Assembly (NCBI RefSeq): GCF_003606325.2
Contig: NZ_CP031843.2
Span: 1,937,501 to 2,001,500, forward strand
Origin: Bartonella kosoyi
GTDB taxonomy: Bacteria > Pseudomonadota > Alphaproteobacteria > Rhizobiales > Rhizobiaceae
Direction: 5' to 3'
Length of the DNA: 64,000 bases
This document shows, piece after piece, positions 9,837-19,811 of this stretch. Made by a program: the position numbers and the translations under genes. Under the pieces are notes generated by a model that saw only the letters and a list, made by a program, of their open reading frames with translations, searched no databases and was not told the DNA's origin. Within the stretch, counting starts at the first letter, position 1; the number at the start of each line of letters is the position of its first letter.

Positions 9837-10952
9837 ATGAACAAATCCGCTAATGATGAAATAAACACATCACTCTATACCGCTGTCGCAACCATTAATG
9901 TCAGTGCCATTGTTGCCAATTATATCACTTTAGCCAAACGTGTAGCGCCAACACAATGTTCAGCCGTTGTCAAAGCAAATGCCTATGGGCTAGGCGCTCA
10001 CAAAATTGCTCCTGCCCTTTATCAAGCGGGTTGTCGTACTTTTTTTGTTGCTCAAATTAGAGAAGCATTGCACTTAAAAAGCATTTTACCATCAGATGTC
10101 ACGATTGCTCTTCTAAATGGACTTCCACACTTAGCAGAAGAATTTGTCGCACAGTCTGGTATTGTGCCTGTCCTAAACTCTTGGAATGCCATTGAAATTT
10201 GGCAAAAGATTTGTCAAAAAAAGGATAAAAAATTTCCAGCAATTGTTCAAATCGATACCCATATGAACCGATTAGGACTTGATCAAAAAGAATTACAAAA
10301 ACTCATCAAACGCCCTACAATTTTTGAAACCGCAGACATAAAATATATTCTCAGTCACCTTGCTAACGGAGAAGATGATACCCACCCATCAAATGATGCC
10401 CAATTAACCTCTTTCAAAACAATCCTTGCGCAACTGCCGCCTTGTAGAGCTTCCTTTGCCAATTCTGGAGGTATTTTTTTAGGTATGGATTTTTATTTTG
10501 ATCTTGTTCGCCCCGGTATTGCACTGTACGGAAGCGACCCTTCAGGAAAACACGCATCCCTTCTCAAACCTGTTTTAAAACTTGAAGCCCAAGTTCTTCA
10601 AAACCGTGTTGTTGATATAGGCACACCTGTTGGTTATGGAGAAGCTTTTATCACCAGCAGACCAAGCACTCTTGCAACCATTTCTATTGGCTATGCAGAT
10701 GGTTGGCTTCGTGCTCTTTCAAATAAAGGAGCTGTTTATTTCAATGGATATAAACTTCCCATGGTTGGACGCGTTTCTATGGATTCCATTATTGTAGATA
10801 CAACCGATCTTGATCAAAAACCTCAAACAGGTGACTGGGTAGAACTCATTGGTCCCCATCAAACACTTGAAAAGGTGGCTACAGATGCCAACACCCTTCC
10901 CAATGAAATTTTAACATCCCTTGGATCACGCTATAGATACATTTACACATGA
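9837..10952 (+). CDS. alr: Alanine racemase
   Basis: A 371-residue fold-type III PLP enzyme that interconverts L- and D-alanine for peptidoglycan. The PLP lysine lies in SAVVKANAYGLGAHKIAPAL (residue about 44). IDTHMNRLGL, LANGEDDTHPSN, FANSGGIFLGMDFYFDLVRPG and ALYGSDPS follow in order. The catalytic Tyr of the second subunit is in SIGYADGWLRAL, and VGRVSMDSIIVDTTD completes the family signature. The length fits the usual 360-380. The gene stands alone, flanked by long spacers. Confidence 0.95.
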   Translation: MNKSANDEINTSLYTAVATINVSAIVANYITLAKRVAPTQCSAVVKANAYGLGAHKIAPALYQAGCRTFFVAQIREALHLKSILPSDVTIALLNGLPHLAEEFVAQSGIVPVLNSWNAIEIWQKICQKKDKKFPAIVQIDTHMNRLGLDQKELQKLIKRPTIFETADIKYILSHLANGEDDTHPSNDAQLTSFKTILAQLPPCRASFANSGGIFLGMDFYFDLVRPGIALYGSDPSGKHASLLKPVLKLEAQVLQNRVVDIGTPVGYGEAFITSRPSTLATISIGYADGWLRALSNKGAVYFNGYKLPMVGRVSMDSIIVDTTDLDQKPQTGDWVELIGPHQTLEKVATDANTLPNEILTSLGSRYRYIYT

Positions 10953-11324
10953 AAGACTTTTTAAACAAATAAACCGCTACAAATCATCAGCTTAGAAAAT
11001 CAGAGAGCTTTACCGAAAGTTTTTACAACAATTAATCGCATAAAATGATCATGAGACACCGCATATTCACAAAGTTCCCCCAATAAACAAGTTGATAGGC
11101 TGTTTTATAAAAGTGGACTTCACCCAAAACACAAAAATTGAACCTCTTTTTCACATAAATTAACGGAAAAGAATTCATTGCCAAGTTTTTAAAATGAATG
11201 CCCAATTTGGTCAAAATATTCATTCTCTACATACGGAACAAAACAGCCAATCTCGTAAGTTTCTCTCGTTTTTAGCCTTTTTCCCTCGTTCATCGTGAGC
11301 AACAAATTTATTCTTTTGCATACC

Positions 11325-11660
11325 ACAAGCTGGATTGCGTATAGATAAAAATGATTTAGGATAGGGAATAAGACCCTTATGAACCATCTCAAGTGCCAAA
11401 GGTTATACCATTAGGCACTCTCACGAAGTGTATGAAAGCAAAGTGCATGATGATGCCGGATTATGCCTTCACAAGCGTAAAGATAGGATACCCAATAGAT
11501 TTGTACGATATACCCTTCACGAGCCGCCGTCGCAAAATAAGATTGGAAGCGAAAGGTCTCTTTAAAAGAAACACGTGAATCAATAACCCAAGTATATTCT
11601 GTTTGGGGCATTCTATTTTACATGAGAGTTGTGACCCCATTAAAGAACACAATAAACAAA
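11325..11660 (+). repeat. Diverged copy of the dispersed intergenic element (forward orientation, 3' half)
   Basis: It aligns with the second half of the element at 25,850-26,290. The landmarks in order are CTTATGAACC, a TTCACAAGCGTAAAGAT block, CCCTTCACG-GCCG, TCTCTTTAAAAG-AAC and the terminal CATGAGAGTTGTGACCCCATTA. The first half of the element is missing or unrecognisable. Confidence 0.55.
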
Positions 11661-12567
11661 AGCATGAGGCAATGTGGAAGCTCCACTCTTAAAAAACATT
11701 GTTTTAGATGCTTTTGAAATCTGTAAAGCTAAATTAAAAGGAGATGACAAACTGAGGATTGATTTTCACCTTTACAGCTTTTACATTTTTCCAAAATGAG
11801 ATTGTCTTTCAATTTTAAAGATAACCCCACCACAGATACGCAATCCCCTCGCCCTCATCTGGCATAAAAAAGCTGGAACTTACTCATAAAGCTCTTTTTC
11901 TCTTCAATCTCTGTCCCCAATATGATGCTGTGTTAGATTTGGATGTAGATTGATAGGCAACAGCTAAAGCATACGCACTCTCAAGAAAATAATGCCATAA
12001 AGTCAAAAACTAACCTGCAATGAACTGGAAAGATATCCCGTTGTTTTACAAGAGACTCTGTAAAAAACAACCATAACACCATTTGGCTTTATGTTTACTT
12101 ATTCTGACAGGTGTTCATCCATATTTTTTGCGTCATCTTCATAAAGAGCCAATAGAAGAGAAATATTGAGACAATTCTTGGCTCGAAAATCTGAAAGACT
12201 GACGAGATGCGACAACAGAATTTCGCCTGCCTTTATTATCAAAAGCACTAAAAGTGAATTTATTCTTTCTGCAATGGGTCATAGGCTCCTTGGTAAGAGT
12301 AGCATGTCACAACCTATGTAACAAGACTGTGAACCCTATCCCCATAGGTTTAGCTCTCGTTTATGTGGACATTGGCTTAGAAATAACCGATACGCCTAGT
12401 CAACTCAAACCATGTCATACGATAGAAAAAAGGAGAGCATACCTATCGCCTACAAAGTACAGCTTTTTTGTCAACTTTTTCGATTTTGCTCATGTTGTAA
12501 AAACAAAGAAAAATTCTAGAAAATAGACAAATAACGCCATAGGAGCATGGCTCTCAATAAGCACAAA
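11661..12567. other. Intergenic spacer, possibly holding eroded genes
   Basis: About 900 bases lie between a repeat copy and an orphan terminator. A 90-codon plus-strand frame at 12254-12526 begins at an ATG but has no ribosome site, recognised domain or clear codon bias. I cannot assign any gene here. Confidence 0.4.
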
Positions 12568-12596
12568 CCCCACACAGAGAGTGTGGGCTTTTTTTC
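12568..12596 (+). terminator. Rho-independent terminator with no obvious upstream gene
   Basis: A CCCACAC/GTGTGGG stem with a 5-base loop is followed by CTTTTTTTC on the plus strand. The nearest plus-strand gene (alr) ends 1.6 kb upstream. The hairpin therefore probably ends an unannotated transcript, or is a relic. On the minus strand there is no T run, so it does not serve gcvP. Confidence 0.7.
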
Positions 12597-12633
12597 TTTA
12601 TACAAATAAACAAATTAAATACATATTTTTTAT

Positions 12634-15438
12634 TTAATAAGTATTTCCCAAGGGTGGACACGAACAAATAAGCATTCTGTCTCCCGCAACATTATCAATC
12701 CGCGATACAGGAGGCCAATATTTGTTGGCTGGATCAAGGGAGCTATTGGGAAAAGCAGCTTCTTGTCTCGAATAGGGTCGCGCCCAAGCATCATCTAAAG
12801 TATCTGCGACTGTATGAGGGGCATTCACCAATGGATTATTGTCTTTTGGCCAAACCCCATTCCCAACTTTTTTGGCTTCTTCAGCAATAGAGAGTAATGC
12901 ATCACAAAAACGGTCAATTTCTGCTTTTGGTTCTGATTCCGTTGGCTCAATCATCAAAGTTCCCGGAACAGGAAACGACATCGTAGGCGCATGGAATCCA
13001 TAATCAATGAGACGTTTTGCAATATCATCAACACTCACCCCATACTGATCTTTTAACAGGCGTGTATCCACAATACATTCATGAGCAACACGTCCATGTT
13101 TGCCTCGATAAAGAATAGAATAAGCCGATGAAAGACGTGCAGCAATATAATTAGCATTTAAAATGGCTATTTGTGTTGCATATTTTAAGCCATCAGCACC
13201 CATCATTCGAATATACATCCACGTAATGGCAAGAATAGACGCACTTCCATAAGGCGCTGCTGAAATTGCATGGGTTGTACCATCTTGTTCATGCCCTGGT
13301 AAAAATGGTTTGAGATGTGCTGCGACCCCAATGGGTCCCATCCCAGGACCACCCCCTCCATGAGGAATAGCAAATGTTTTATGAAGATTCATATGACACA
13401 CATCAGCCCCAATATCGGCGGGACGCGCAAGCCCTACAAGGGCATTGAGATTAGCACCATCAAAATAAACTTGTCCGCCATTTTCATGAATAATAGAACA
13501 AATCTCCTTAATGCTTTCCTCATAAACACCATGGGTTGAAGGATAAGTAATCATGAGAGCAGCCAATTTATCCTTATGCAATTGCGCTTTCATTTTGAGA
13601 TCATCAACATCAACATCGCCATCGCTTAAACATTTTACCACAACAACTTCCATGCCTGCCATATGCGCCGAAGCTGGATTGGTACCGTGTGCAGACGCTG
13701 GAATAAGACAAACTGTCCGTTGATGTTCACCCCGTGAGTGGTAATAGCGTCGGATAGCCAAAAGCCCCGCATATTCACCTTGAGCACCAGAATTTGGTTG
13801 AAAAGAGACTTGCGCAAATCCTGTAATTTCACACAACCACGCATTTAATTGATTGATCATCTCCAAATAACCCGCCGCATCCTCTTGTGAAACAAACGGG
13901 TGTATATTGGCCATGCTCGCCCAACTCACAGGCATCAATTCAGCCGCCGCATTAAGCTTCATTGTACAAGAACCAAGAGGGATCATCGCCCGATCCAGTG
14001 CCAAATCCTTATCCGCTAAACGACGCAAAAAGCGCATCATATCTGTCTCTGAATGAACCGCATGAAAAAAGGGTTGAGAAAGAAAAGCAGCATCCCGTTC
14101 TTTGCCAAAGAGTCGTGGAGACGCCTGATCAACCAGTTGTGCCCCCAAAAGCTTTGCTAAAGCACAGGCATCTTCTTCTGTCGACAATTCATCAAAATTG
14201 ATTGCAATGGTGTCATCATCAAAAACACGAACAAGGCGTCCATCCATCTTGGCTTGATACGCAATCTCTGGCGCTTTTCCCTTCACAACAATGCTAACAC
14301 AATCAAAAAAAGACTCTGCTTCACAAGAAACACCAGCAGCCTCTAAACCAGCAACGAAACGACATGTTAAATGATGGATCCGCTGCGCAATTTCTTGTAA
14401 GCCTTTTGGCCCATGCCAAACCGCATAAGCGGTTGCCATATTAGCCAACAAAGCCTGCGCTGTACAAATATTTGACGTCGCTTTATCGCGCCGAATATGT
14501 TGTTCACGTGTTTGCAAAGCTAAACGAAAACCAACGCGCCCTTCTGTATCGACGGATTGCCCCACTATACGCCCTGGAATAAGGCGTGTGAGCGCATTAC
14601 TCACCGCAAGGTAACCAGCATGGGGACCACCAAACCCCATTGGAACGCCATAACGCTGCATAGAACCAACAACGATATCTGCCCCCCATTTTGCCGGTGC
14701 TTCCATAAGCGTAAGCGCTAAAGGATCAGCCACAACAATAACCAGCGCACCTTTTTCCTTTGCCTCTTTTATGACCTCACTATAATCATGAAAAGAACCT
14801 TTTGTATCGGGCCAAGAGAGAACAATTGCCGCTGTATCAGGACAAATTTCTTTCTCAAAGCTGATCCGAATGCCTTGTGTTTCAGCACGCGTTTGCACAA
14901 CACTCAAAGTCTGAGGATGCAAAAGACTCTGAAGAGAAATTTTTGTTTTTTTCTCACGGAAAAAACGAAAAGCAAGAGCATTGGCTTCCGCTAAAGCAGT
15001 TGCTTCATCAAGAAGGGAAGCAGCAGCAACAGGCAAACCTGTCAGTTCACTAATCAATGTCTGAAAATAAAACAGGAGTTCTAAACGACCTTGGCTAATT
15101 TCTGCTTGATACGGTGTATAAGCGGTATACCAAGCTGGATTTTCAAATAGATTTCGTAAAATAACCGGAGGCACATAAGTTCCATGATATCCTTGCCCAA
15201 TAAAGCTTTTATGCACACAATTACGCTCCATCATTTTGGAGAGTTCTTCTAAGGCTTGGTTCTCACTTGCAGCCTTGGGAAGGTTTAATGAACGTCCCAA
15301 ATGGATAGAATTGGGAACCGCTTGAGAAATGAGTGTATCAACACTATCGAGCTCTAAAACATCAAGCATTTTTTGTGTTTCATCAGGACGAGGCCCAATA
15401 TGTCGAGAAGAAAAAGAACGCTCGATCATCACACTCAT
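12634..15438 (-). CDS. gcvP: Glycine dehydrogenase (aminomethyl-transferring), glycine cleavage P protein
   Basis: A 934-residue PLP enzyme that decarboxylates glycine and transfers the aminomethyl group to the lipoyl arm of the H protein. N-terminal [17 protein letters not shown] is typical. Then come [26 protein letters not shown] and [11 protein letters not shown] in the first half. In the second half are [30 protein letters not shown] and the PLP lysine region [20 protein letters not shown]. The single long chain is the proteobacterial form. The start codon overlaps the gcvH stop by four bases (ATGA), so the two are translationally coupled. It is the last gene of the gcvT-gcvH-gcvP operon. 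Confidence 0.97.
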   Translation of the reverse strand: MSVMIERSFSSRHIGPRPDETQKMLDVLELDSVDTLISQAVPNSIHLGRSLNLPKAASENQALEELSKMMERNCVHKSFIGQGYHGTYVPPVILRNLFENPAWYTAYTPYQAEISQGRLELLFYFQTLISELTGLPVAAASLLDEATALAEANALAFRFFREKKTKISLQSLLHPQTLSVVQTRAETQGIRISFEKEICPDTAAIVLSWPDTKGSFHDYSEVIKEAKEKGALVIVVADPLALTLMEAPAKWGADIVVGSMQRYGVPMGFGGPHAGYLAVSNALTRLIPGRIVGQSVDTEGRVGFRLALQTREQHIRRDKATSNICTAQALLANMATAYAVWHGPKGLQEIAQRIHHLTCRFVAGLEAAGVSCEAESFFDCVSIVVKGKAPEIAYQAKMDGRLVRVFDDDTIAINFDELSTEEDACALAKLLGAQLVDQASPRLFGKERDAAFLSQPFFHAVHSETDMMRFLRRLADKDLALDRAMIPLGSCTMKLNAAAELMPVSWASMANIHPFVSQEDAAGYLEMINQLNAWLCEITGFAQVSFQPNSGAQGEYAGLLAIRRYYHSRGEHQRTVCLIPASAHGTNPASAHMAGMEVVVVKCLSDGDVDVDDLKMKAQLHKDKLAALMITYPSTHGVYEESIKEICSIIHENGGQVYFDGANLNALVGLARPADIGADVCHMNLHKTFAIPHGGGGPGMGPIGVAAHLKPFLPGHEQDGTTHAISAAPYGSASILAITWMYIRMMGADGLKYATQIAILNANYIAARLSSAYSILYRGKHGRVAHECIVDTRLLKDQYGVSVDDIAKRLIDYGFHAPTMSFPVPGTLMIEPTESEPKAEIDRFCDALLSIAEEAKKVGNGVWPKDNNPLVNAPHTVADTLDDAWARPYSRQEAAFPNSSLDPANKYWPPVSRIDNVAGDRMLICSCPPLGNTY

Positions 15439-15803
15439 CCAATCAAAGCCTTATAAGCATCTTCATCCAACAACTCTTCCAGTTGTGTTTCATCCTGCAC
15501 TGTCATTTTCCATAACCAGCCTTCTGTTTCGGCTTTTTGGTTTACCAGTTCAGGATTATCAGCGAGTGCCTCATTGATTTCGACCACTTCACCATCAAGA
15601 GGAGAATAAACATCTGAAGCTGCTTTAACGGATTCCACAACAGCCGCCGCCTCCCCTTTGGAAAGTTTTGTCCCACTTTGTGGTAAATCAACAAAAACTA
15701 AATCGCCTAATTGCTCTTGCGCATAATGTGTAACCCCAACAGTCACCATTTGTCCGTCAACGCTAAGCCATTCGTGGTCTTGTGTAAAATAAGTTTTCGA
15801 CAT
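15435..15803 (-). CDS. gcvH: Glycine cleavage system H protein
   Basis: A 122-residue lipoyl carrier that shuttles the aminomethyl intermediate between the P, T and L proteins. [12 protein letters not shown] at the N-terminus and [15 protein letters not shown] precede the lipoylation segment [20 protein letters not shown], where the Lys after ESV is modified. [18 protein letters not shown] is the conserved C-terminal part. It sits 6 bases after gcvT and overlaps gcvP. Confidence 0.97.
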   Translation of the reverse strand: MSKTYFTQDHEWLSVDGQMVTVGVTHYAQEQLGDLVFVDLPQSGTKLSKGEAAAVVESVKAASDVYSPLDGEVVEINEALADNPELVNQKAETEGWLWKMTVQDETQLEELLDEDAYKALIG

Positions 15804-15809
15804 AAAAAA

Positions 15810-16922
15810 TCATCCTTTAAAATAACGTTGTTCAACAAAGGGAAGAGAATGCACTGAAAGTGCAATCTTTTTTCCTCGCAGTTCTGTAAAAACTTCTGTT
15901 CCTTCAACTTTATACGCGATAGGGACGTACCCCATCGCAACAGGACCATCAAAAGAAGGACCAAAACCGCCTGATGTTACCATGCCAATCTCCTTACCCT
16001 GATCATCGAGAAGCACCGCACCGGCACGAATAGGTTGGCGCGTTTGCGGTTTTAATCCAACACGACAACGCGCAGGCCCTTTTTGCAGGGCTTCAAGAAA
16101 AGCCTTTGCACCGTAAAATTGTGCTTTTTCTCGAACACTTTTAGGAACAGCCCATATTAGAGCCGCATCAATAGGCGTTGTATCAGGGGTAATATCATTT
16201 CCATGCAAACACAACCCTGCTTCCAACCGTAAGCTATCGCGTGCGGCAAGTCCAATCCACTCAACACGAGAATCACTCAGTAATTTTTCAGCCAACGCAT
16301 GCGCATGCCCTATGGGGACAGCAATTTCAAAACCATCCTCTCCCGTATACCCAGAACGCGTTATAAACCAATCTTGTTGTGGTTCGAATCCCTGCATAAA
16401 GAACAATTCATTTCCTGGTAAATCCGCATCAGCAAGAACAGCTGCCGCTTCAGGACCTTGAAGAGCAAGCAATACCCTTTCAAGAGCAATCACTTGACAT
16501 TCAAAATCAACAGCACGCTTTTCCAATTCTACAAAATCAGCCTGAGCATTCCCCGCATTGGCAACCAACATAAAACGGTGTTCTTCCAAACGTGTAATGA
16601 TAAGGTCATCAAGAATACCCGCCTGCTCATTAAGCAAATAATTATACCGTGAGTGCCCAATCTTTAAAGCTGCTGCATCAATAGGAAAAGCATAGGATAA
16701 AAATTCCACGGCTTGTGCTCCTTCAACGGCAATCAATTTCATATGAGAAATATCAAAAAGTCCTGCATGTGCACGCGTATGAAGATGCTCTTTCAAAACG
16801 CCAAGAGGATAAGTTAAAGGCATATTCCACCCCGCAAAAGCACCAAATTTCGCTCCTGCTTTTTCATGCAGATCATATAAAGGAAGTGTTTTTAAAAAAG
16901 ATGTTTCTTGTTCTGTGCCCAT
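15810..16922 (-). CDS. gcvT: Aminomethyltransferase, glycine cleavage T protein
   Basis: A 370-residue folate-dependent protein that releases ammonia and makes 5,10-methylene-tetrahydrofolate from the H-protein-bound aminomethyl group. Recognisable parts are LYDLHEKAGAKFGAFAGWNM, GLFDISHMKLIAVEG, SRYNYLLNEQAGILDDLI (with the catalytic Asp region), TRSGYTGEDGFEIAVP, GLAARDSLRLEAGLCLHGND and the C-terminal barrel MVTSGGFGPSFDGPVAMGYV. It is the first gene of the operon, directly behind a glycine riboswitch. Confidence 0.97.
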   Translation of the reverse strand: MGTEQETSFLKTLPLYDLHEKAGAKFGAFAGWNMPLTYPLGVLKEHLHTRAHAGLFDISHMKLIAVEGAQAVEFLSYAFPIDAAALKIGHSRYNYLLNEQAGILDDLIITRLEEHRFMLVANAGNAQADFVELEKRAVDFECQVIALERVLLALQGPEAAAVLADADLPGNELFFMQGFEPQQDWFITRSGYTGEDGFEIAVPIGHAHALAEKLLSDSRVEWIGLAARDSLRLEAGLCLHGNDITPDTTPIDAALIWAVPKSVREKAQFYGAKAFLEALQKGPARCRVGLKPQTRQPIRAGAVLLDDQGKEIGMVTSGGFGPSFDGPVAMGYVPIAYKVEGTEVFTELRGKKIALSVHSLPFVEQRYFKG

Positions 16923-16954
16923 AATAACTCCAAAGCTGCGCTAACACCCACACA

Positions 16955-17150
16955 ATATGGACGTCTCTGCACCCCTCTGTCATCAACCTGAGAGACTCGC
17001 GAAAAGACCTTTCGCTTACACCTTCGGCGCGGGCTCTCCCGACTTTCCAGATCTGCCTTCTTCCTTTTACGGTCCTTAAAGCCTGAGAGATTATGGGCTA
17101 TTTCCCCTTCGGCGGCACTGCGAAAATTCGCAATCTGCACTCTCCCGCAA
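16955..17150 (-). promoter_or_regulatory. Tandem glycine riboswitch controlling gcvTHP
   Basis: On the minus strand two glycine aptamers follow one another within 50 bases upstream of gcvT. The first (about 17,055-17,150) begins GCGGGAGAGTGC, has GCCGCCGAAGGGGAAATAG and closes with ATCTCTCAGGC followed by TTTAAGGACCGTAAAAGGA. The second (about 16,960-17,045) begins CGGGAGAGCCCGC, has GCCGAAGGTGTAAGCG and GAGTCTCTCAGGTTGATGACAGAGGGGTG. The pattern (GGAGAG, GCCGAAGG, CUCUCAGG, then ACAGAGGGG) matches the gcvT motif, the cooperative two-aptamer glycine riboswitch that raises expression of cleavage genes when glycine is high. Confidence 0.95.
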
Positions 17151-17185
17151 AAGAATGAAAGAAACGATAACGCTCTTTCCAGCAT

Positions 17186-17537
17186 GATTTAATCTATAAC
17201 CTATCTTTATCGTACTGTCATTAGTAAAGTGATAAACAGGCTCTCATTTTAAAACTTGCATAAGCTGCTTCAAAAGATTTATAATAGTATCCTTTTGAAG
17301 CTTACAAAAATTGTAAGGAACACGTTTTAGGAAATTTAAGACAAAAATGCCCCTTGAAAATCATGCAAAACGTCACACACTAAAAAGATCGCAAAACAAG
17401 ATTCTTTCTTGTGCAATTCAGTCTTAAGAGTAGGGTTTCATATTTTTTTAAGAATAAGGAGTTCAAGTATTTTATAGGTATAATTTTAATGCACAAGAAG
17501 TAGATTTTCTGCTTTGTTAATAGTGTCATAAAATGCA
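17186..17537. other. Divergent intergenic region between the riboswitch and the LON-domain gene
   Basis: About 350 bases should contain the gcv promoter on the minus strand and the promoter of the LON-domain gene on the plus strand. No gene was recognised. Confidence 0.4.
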
Positions 17538-18248
17538 ATGATTGACAGACTAAAATTACCGAATAAAGGTTACAACATACTCATGAAAGCTGGTAATATC
17601 TCCTATAATTGCGAAAATGATCTTCCAAAACAAATTGCTCTTTTTCCTTTAGAAGGTGCACTTTTGCTGCCCGGTGGTTTTTTATCCCTCAACATTTTTG
17701 AACCAGAATCGCTTGAAATGGTTGAAAATGTTATGGTATCGGACCGTCTCTTGGGTATTATTCAACCCCTTTTTTCATCGGAAACAGGCCGCTTTTCTAA
17801 ACAACTTTATAAAACAGGCTGTATAGGGCGCATTACAAACTACAGTGAAACAGGCAATGGACAATTGTTCATTATATTACAAGGTGTTTGCCGTTTCACC
17901 TTAGAACAAGAATTGACAAACACAAAATCCTATCGAACAGCTCTCATCCAATCAAACATAAAAGACTTACAAGAACTCGATATTGAAGAAAATATTCATC
18001 GAGAAAGCTTACTTGATGTTGTTGAGAAATATCTGACCATCCATGAAATGGAATATAATTGGAGCAGTATCATAGAAGCCCCTACACCTATATTGGTGAA
18101 TGCTTTTTCAGCTCTTATCCCCTTTACCCCAGCAGAAAAACAAGCTCTCCTTGAAGCTCCAGATATCAAAAGCCGAGCCCAAACTCTTCTTGCATTAACA
18201 GAACGCTCACTGATGAAACAAACAGGAACAGATTACCGTTTAAACTAA
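17538..18248 (+). CDS. LON substrate-binding domain protein
   Basis: This protein of up to 236 residues consists of the N-terminal (LAN/PUA-like) domain of Lon protease without the ATPase or protease parts. [63 protein letters not shown] and [13 protein letters not shown] are the conserved strands. The helical bundle at the end has the [20 protein letters not shown] segment. Free-standing LON-domain proteins are common in Alphaproteobacteria, usually next to a Trm112/UPF0434 gene as here. The molecular role is not established. A start at 17,583 (MKAGNISYN) is also possible; neither has a strong ribosome site. Confidence 0.88.
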   Translation: MIDRLKLPNKGYNILMKAGNISYNCENDLPKQIALFPLEGALLLPGGFLSLNIFEPESLEMVENVMVSDRLLGIIQPLFSSETGRFSKQLYKTGCIGRITNYSETGNGQLFIILQGVCRFTLEQELTNTKSYRTALIQSNIKDLQELDIEENIHRESLLDVVEKYLTIHEMEYNWSSIIEAPTPILVNAFSALIPFTPAEKQALLEAPDIKSRAQTLLALTERSLMKQTGTDYRLN

Positions 18249-18261
18249 TGAACGTAAAAAC

Positions 18262-18462
18262 ATGAAAAAAATGACGACAGATCCCAAAATGCTCGAATTG
18301 CTTGTCTGCCCAATGACAAAAGGCACGCTCTCTTTCAACCGCAAAACACAAGAGCTTATTTCTCTCAAAGCCAATCTTGCCTATCCTATTCGTAATGGCA
18401 TTCCCATTATGCTTGCTTCAGAAGCACGCCCTTTGCAAAACGATGAAAAAATAACGCAATAA
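18262..18462 (+). CDS. Trm112-like (UPF0434) small protein
   Basis: A 66-residue protein of the Trm112/YcaR family. The features are [39 protein letters not shown] and the DPKMLELL opening. Only one Cys remains (CPMTKG instead of CPxCKG), as in many alphaproteobacterial members that do not bind zinc. Eukaryotic and archaeal Trm112 activates methyltransferases; the bacterial role is uncertain. It begins 13 bases after the LON-domain gene and is surely cotranscribed. Confidence 0.88.
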   Translation: MKKMTTDPKMLELLVCPMTKGTLSFNRKTQELISLKANLAYPIRNGIPIMLASEARPLQNDEKITQ

Positions 18463-18834
18463 AAAATAAGAAATCTTTGTTCATTTTTTCTGGAACAAGC
18501 TATTAGCAATCACTGCTTTATGAAAAATTCTCTTGTGCTCATGCAATCTTTAAAAAAACTGATCCATGCCACGCCAGGACCAACATTCTCTCTTTACCAA
18601 CACCCAATATTATCGTTACGCTAAAAAGTCTTTTTGCTTTTGCAAGCCGAAAACAAGCTTCCGTTTCTATACAAAAGAGATGGATAATGGATAAAAGTCA
18701 TAGAGTTACAATTTAAAATATCCCCCATAATAATCACCAAGAAATTATCCAAAATCCCATCAAAATAAAAAGAGGCATTGCAACAGTTGCATGTAAATTT
18801 TGCAAAAAGCAACCAAAATAACTTCTGTAGCTCT
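18463..18834. other. Intergenic spacer before the Brt-like RNAs
   Basis: About 370 bases contain no convincing gene. A minus-strand open frame at 18,621-18,887 runs into the RNA copy and lacks coding character. Confidence 0.4.
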
Positions 18835-18849
18835 GGTTGACGATTAAAA

Positions 18850-19075
18850 GCAAGTGCCTTATGAATAAAGTTTGTGTTTTTGGTCATATACGCGACGATT
18901 AATAGGGCTTGGAAGCCCTAAAATCATGTATAAAATGAACCCGCTTTGTGGACATCTCTGAGTTCCGGGGATTCTTGTTATGTCCAAGTGCTCTCAGCAC
19001 TAAAAGCAAGAGGCTGTTTTGAGTCAGCACTTCCAGACCCCGGATACCAATGCGAAGGCGCTCGCGACCAGTGGA
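18850..19075 (+). ncRNA. Brt-like structured RNA, upstream copy
   Basis: This copy and the one at 19,185-19,420 share a layout: TTGTGTTTTTGGTC, a CGCGACGAT block, GGGC-TGGAAGCCC, CCCGCTTT, CCGGGG, CTTGTTATGTCCAAGTGCT, CAGCACTAAAAGCAAGAGGCTG, CAGCACTTCCAGACCCCGGAT and GGCGCTCGC. Hairpins such as GGGCTT-GGAAGCCC and the CAGAG/CCCGG long-range pair are visible. Bartonella regulatory transcripts (Brt) are described as genus-specific RNAs in tandem with XRE-type DNA-binding proteins. Here the copy is followed not by a full gene but by about 45 bases resembling the start of the downstream regulator, with its ribosome site lost. The family call rests on context and memory. Confidence 0.7.
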
Positions 19076-19184
19076 AACATAAGTACAAACTGAACATCCA
19101 TATTTTCATGACATTTCCATAGGTTTAAAAATGCGCTTTATTTGCTTGGAATAAGCAATTTGAATTTCGATTGACGATTGAAAA

Positions 19185-19420
19185 TAATTCTCTTATGAAT
19201 AGAACTTGTGTTTTTGGTCGTGTACGCGACGATCAAATAGGGCCTGGAAGCCCGAAACCGAGCATAAAGATTAGCCCGCTTTTGCGGATATCCCGGAGTT
19301 TCCGGGGGCTCTTGTTATGTCCAAGTGCTTTCAGCACTAAAAGCAAGAGGCTGACTCGGTTTCAGCACTTCCAGACCCCGGATACTAATGCGAGGGCGCT
19401 CGCAACCGGAGGGGGCTTTA
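19185..19420 (+). ncRNA. Brt-like structured RNA directly upstream of the XRE regulator
   Basis: Same layout as the upstream copy, with stronger stems: GGGCCTGGAAGCCC, CCCGGAGTTTCCGGGG, GTGCTTTCAGCAC and GCGAGGGCGCTCGC near the 3' end. The 3' end runs into GGAGGGGG, the ribosome site of the regulator gene, whose GTG start is 6 bases further on. The stem GAGGGCGCTC next to that site could gate translation or transcription of the regulator. A frame open through the element (from 19,171) is probably incidental but its sequence is conserved between the copies. Confidence 0.75.
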
Positions 19421-19421
19421 A

Positions 19422-19811
19422 GTGCAAAAAGTGCAAACTAAAAATCCACATTTTTACGATATTTCTTTGGGCAAGAAAATTCGCTTCAAAAGAAAAATCA
19501 TGGGGATTTCTCAAAAACAATTGGGCAATCATTTGGGGGTAACATTCCAACAAATACAAAAATATGAAAAAGGTTTAAATCGCGTAAGTGCAAGATGTTT
19601 GCAGGAAATTGCTGATAGACTCGATGTTCCCATTTCCTTCTTTTATGCCGATAGCGCACAAAAAGAAGATAGCCTCTGTTATTATGATGACCAAATATCG
19701 AGCAAAGAAGAGTATTTACTTTTGAAAAACTTCAGAATCCTTACTCGTAAAAAACAAAAGGCAATCTTGCAATTGATTTCTGATGAAAAAAATACCCCCT
19801 TATTTTCATGA
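19422..19811 (+). CDS. XRE-family DNA-binding regulator (Brt-associated Trp type)
   Basis: A 129-residue cytoplasmic protein with an N-terminal Cro/CI helix-turn-helix: LGKKIRFKRKIMGISQKQLG, then HLGVTFQQIQKYEKGLNRVS and LQEIADRLDVPISFFYADS (residues about 16-76). The short C-terminal helix region resembles that of alphaproteobacterial phage-type regulators. The start is a GTG with GGAGGGGG 6 bases upstream; another GTG follows three codons later. In Bartonella henselae such proteins, encoded right after Brt RNAs, are reported to control the adhesin gene badA. The targets here are unknown, but the autotransporter array in this window is a natural candidate. Confidence 0.88.
   Translation: MQKVQTKNPHFYDISLGKKIRFKRKIMGISQKQLGNHLGVTFQQIQKYEKGLNRVSARCLQEIADRLDVPISFFYADSAQKEDSLCYYDDQISSKEEYLLLKNFRILTRKKQKAILQLISDEKNTPLFS

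Noticed and set aside
12254..12526. 90-codon plus-strand frame before the orphan terminator
   Set aside because: No ribosome site, recognisable domain or codon bias; it could be an eroded gene but I cannot support it.
16383..16393. GGTTCGAATCC, like a tRNA T-arm, suggesting a tRNA gene
   Set aside because: It lies inside the conserved gcvT coding sequence and no acceptor or anticodon stem surrounds it.
19171..19542. 123-codon frame through the Brt-like RNA
   Set aside because: It overlaps the XRE gene start in another frame and follows the structured RNA; sequence conservation is better explained by RNA structure, though a small peptide cannot be excluded.
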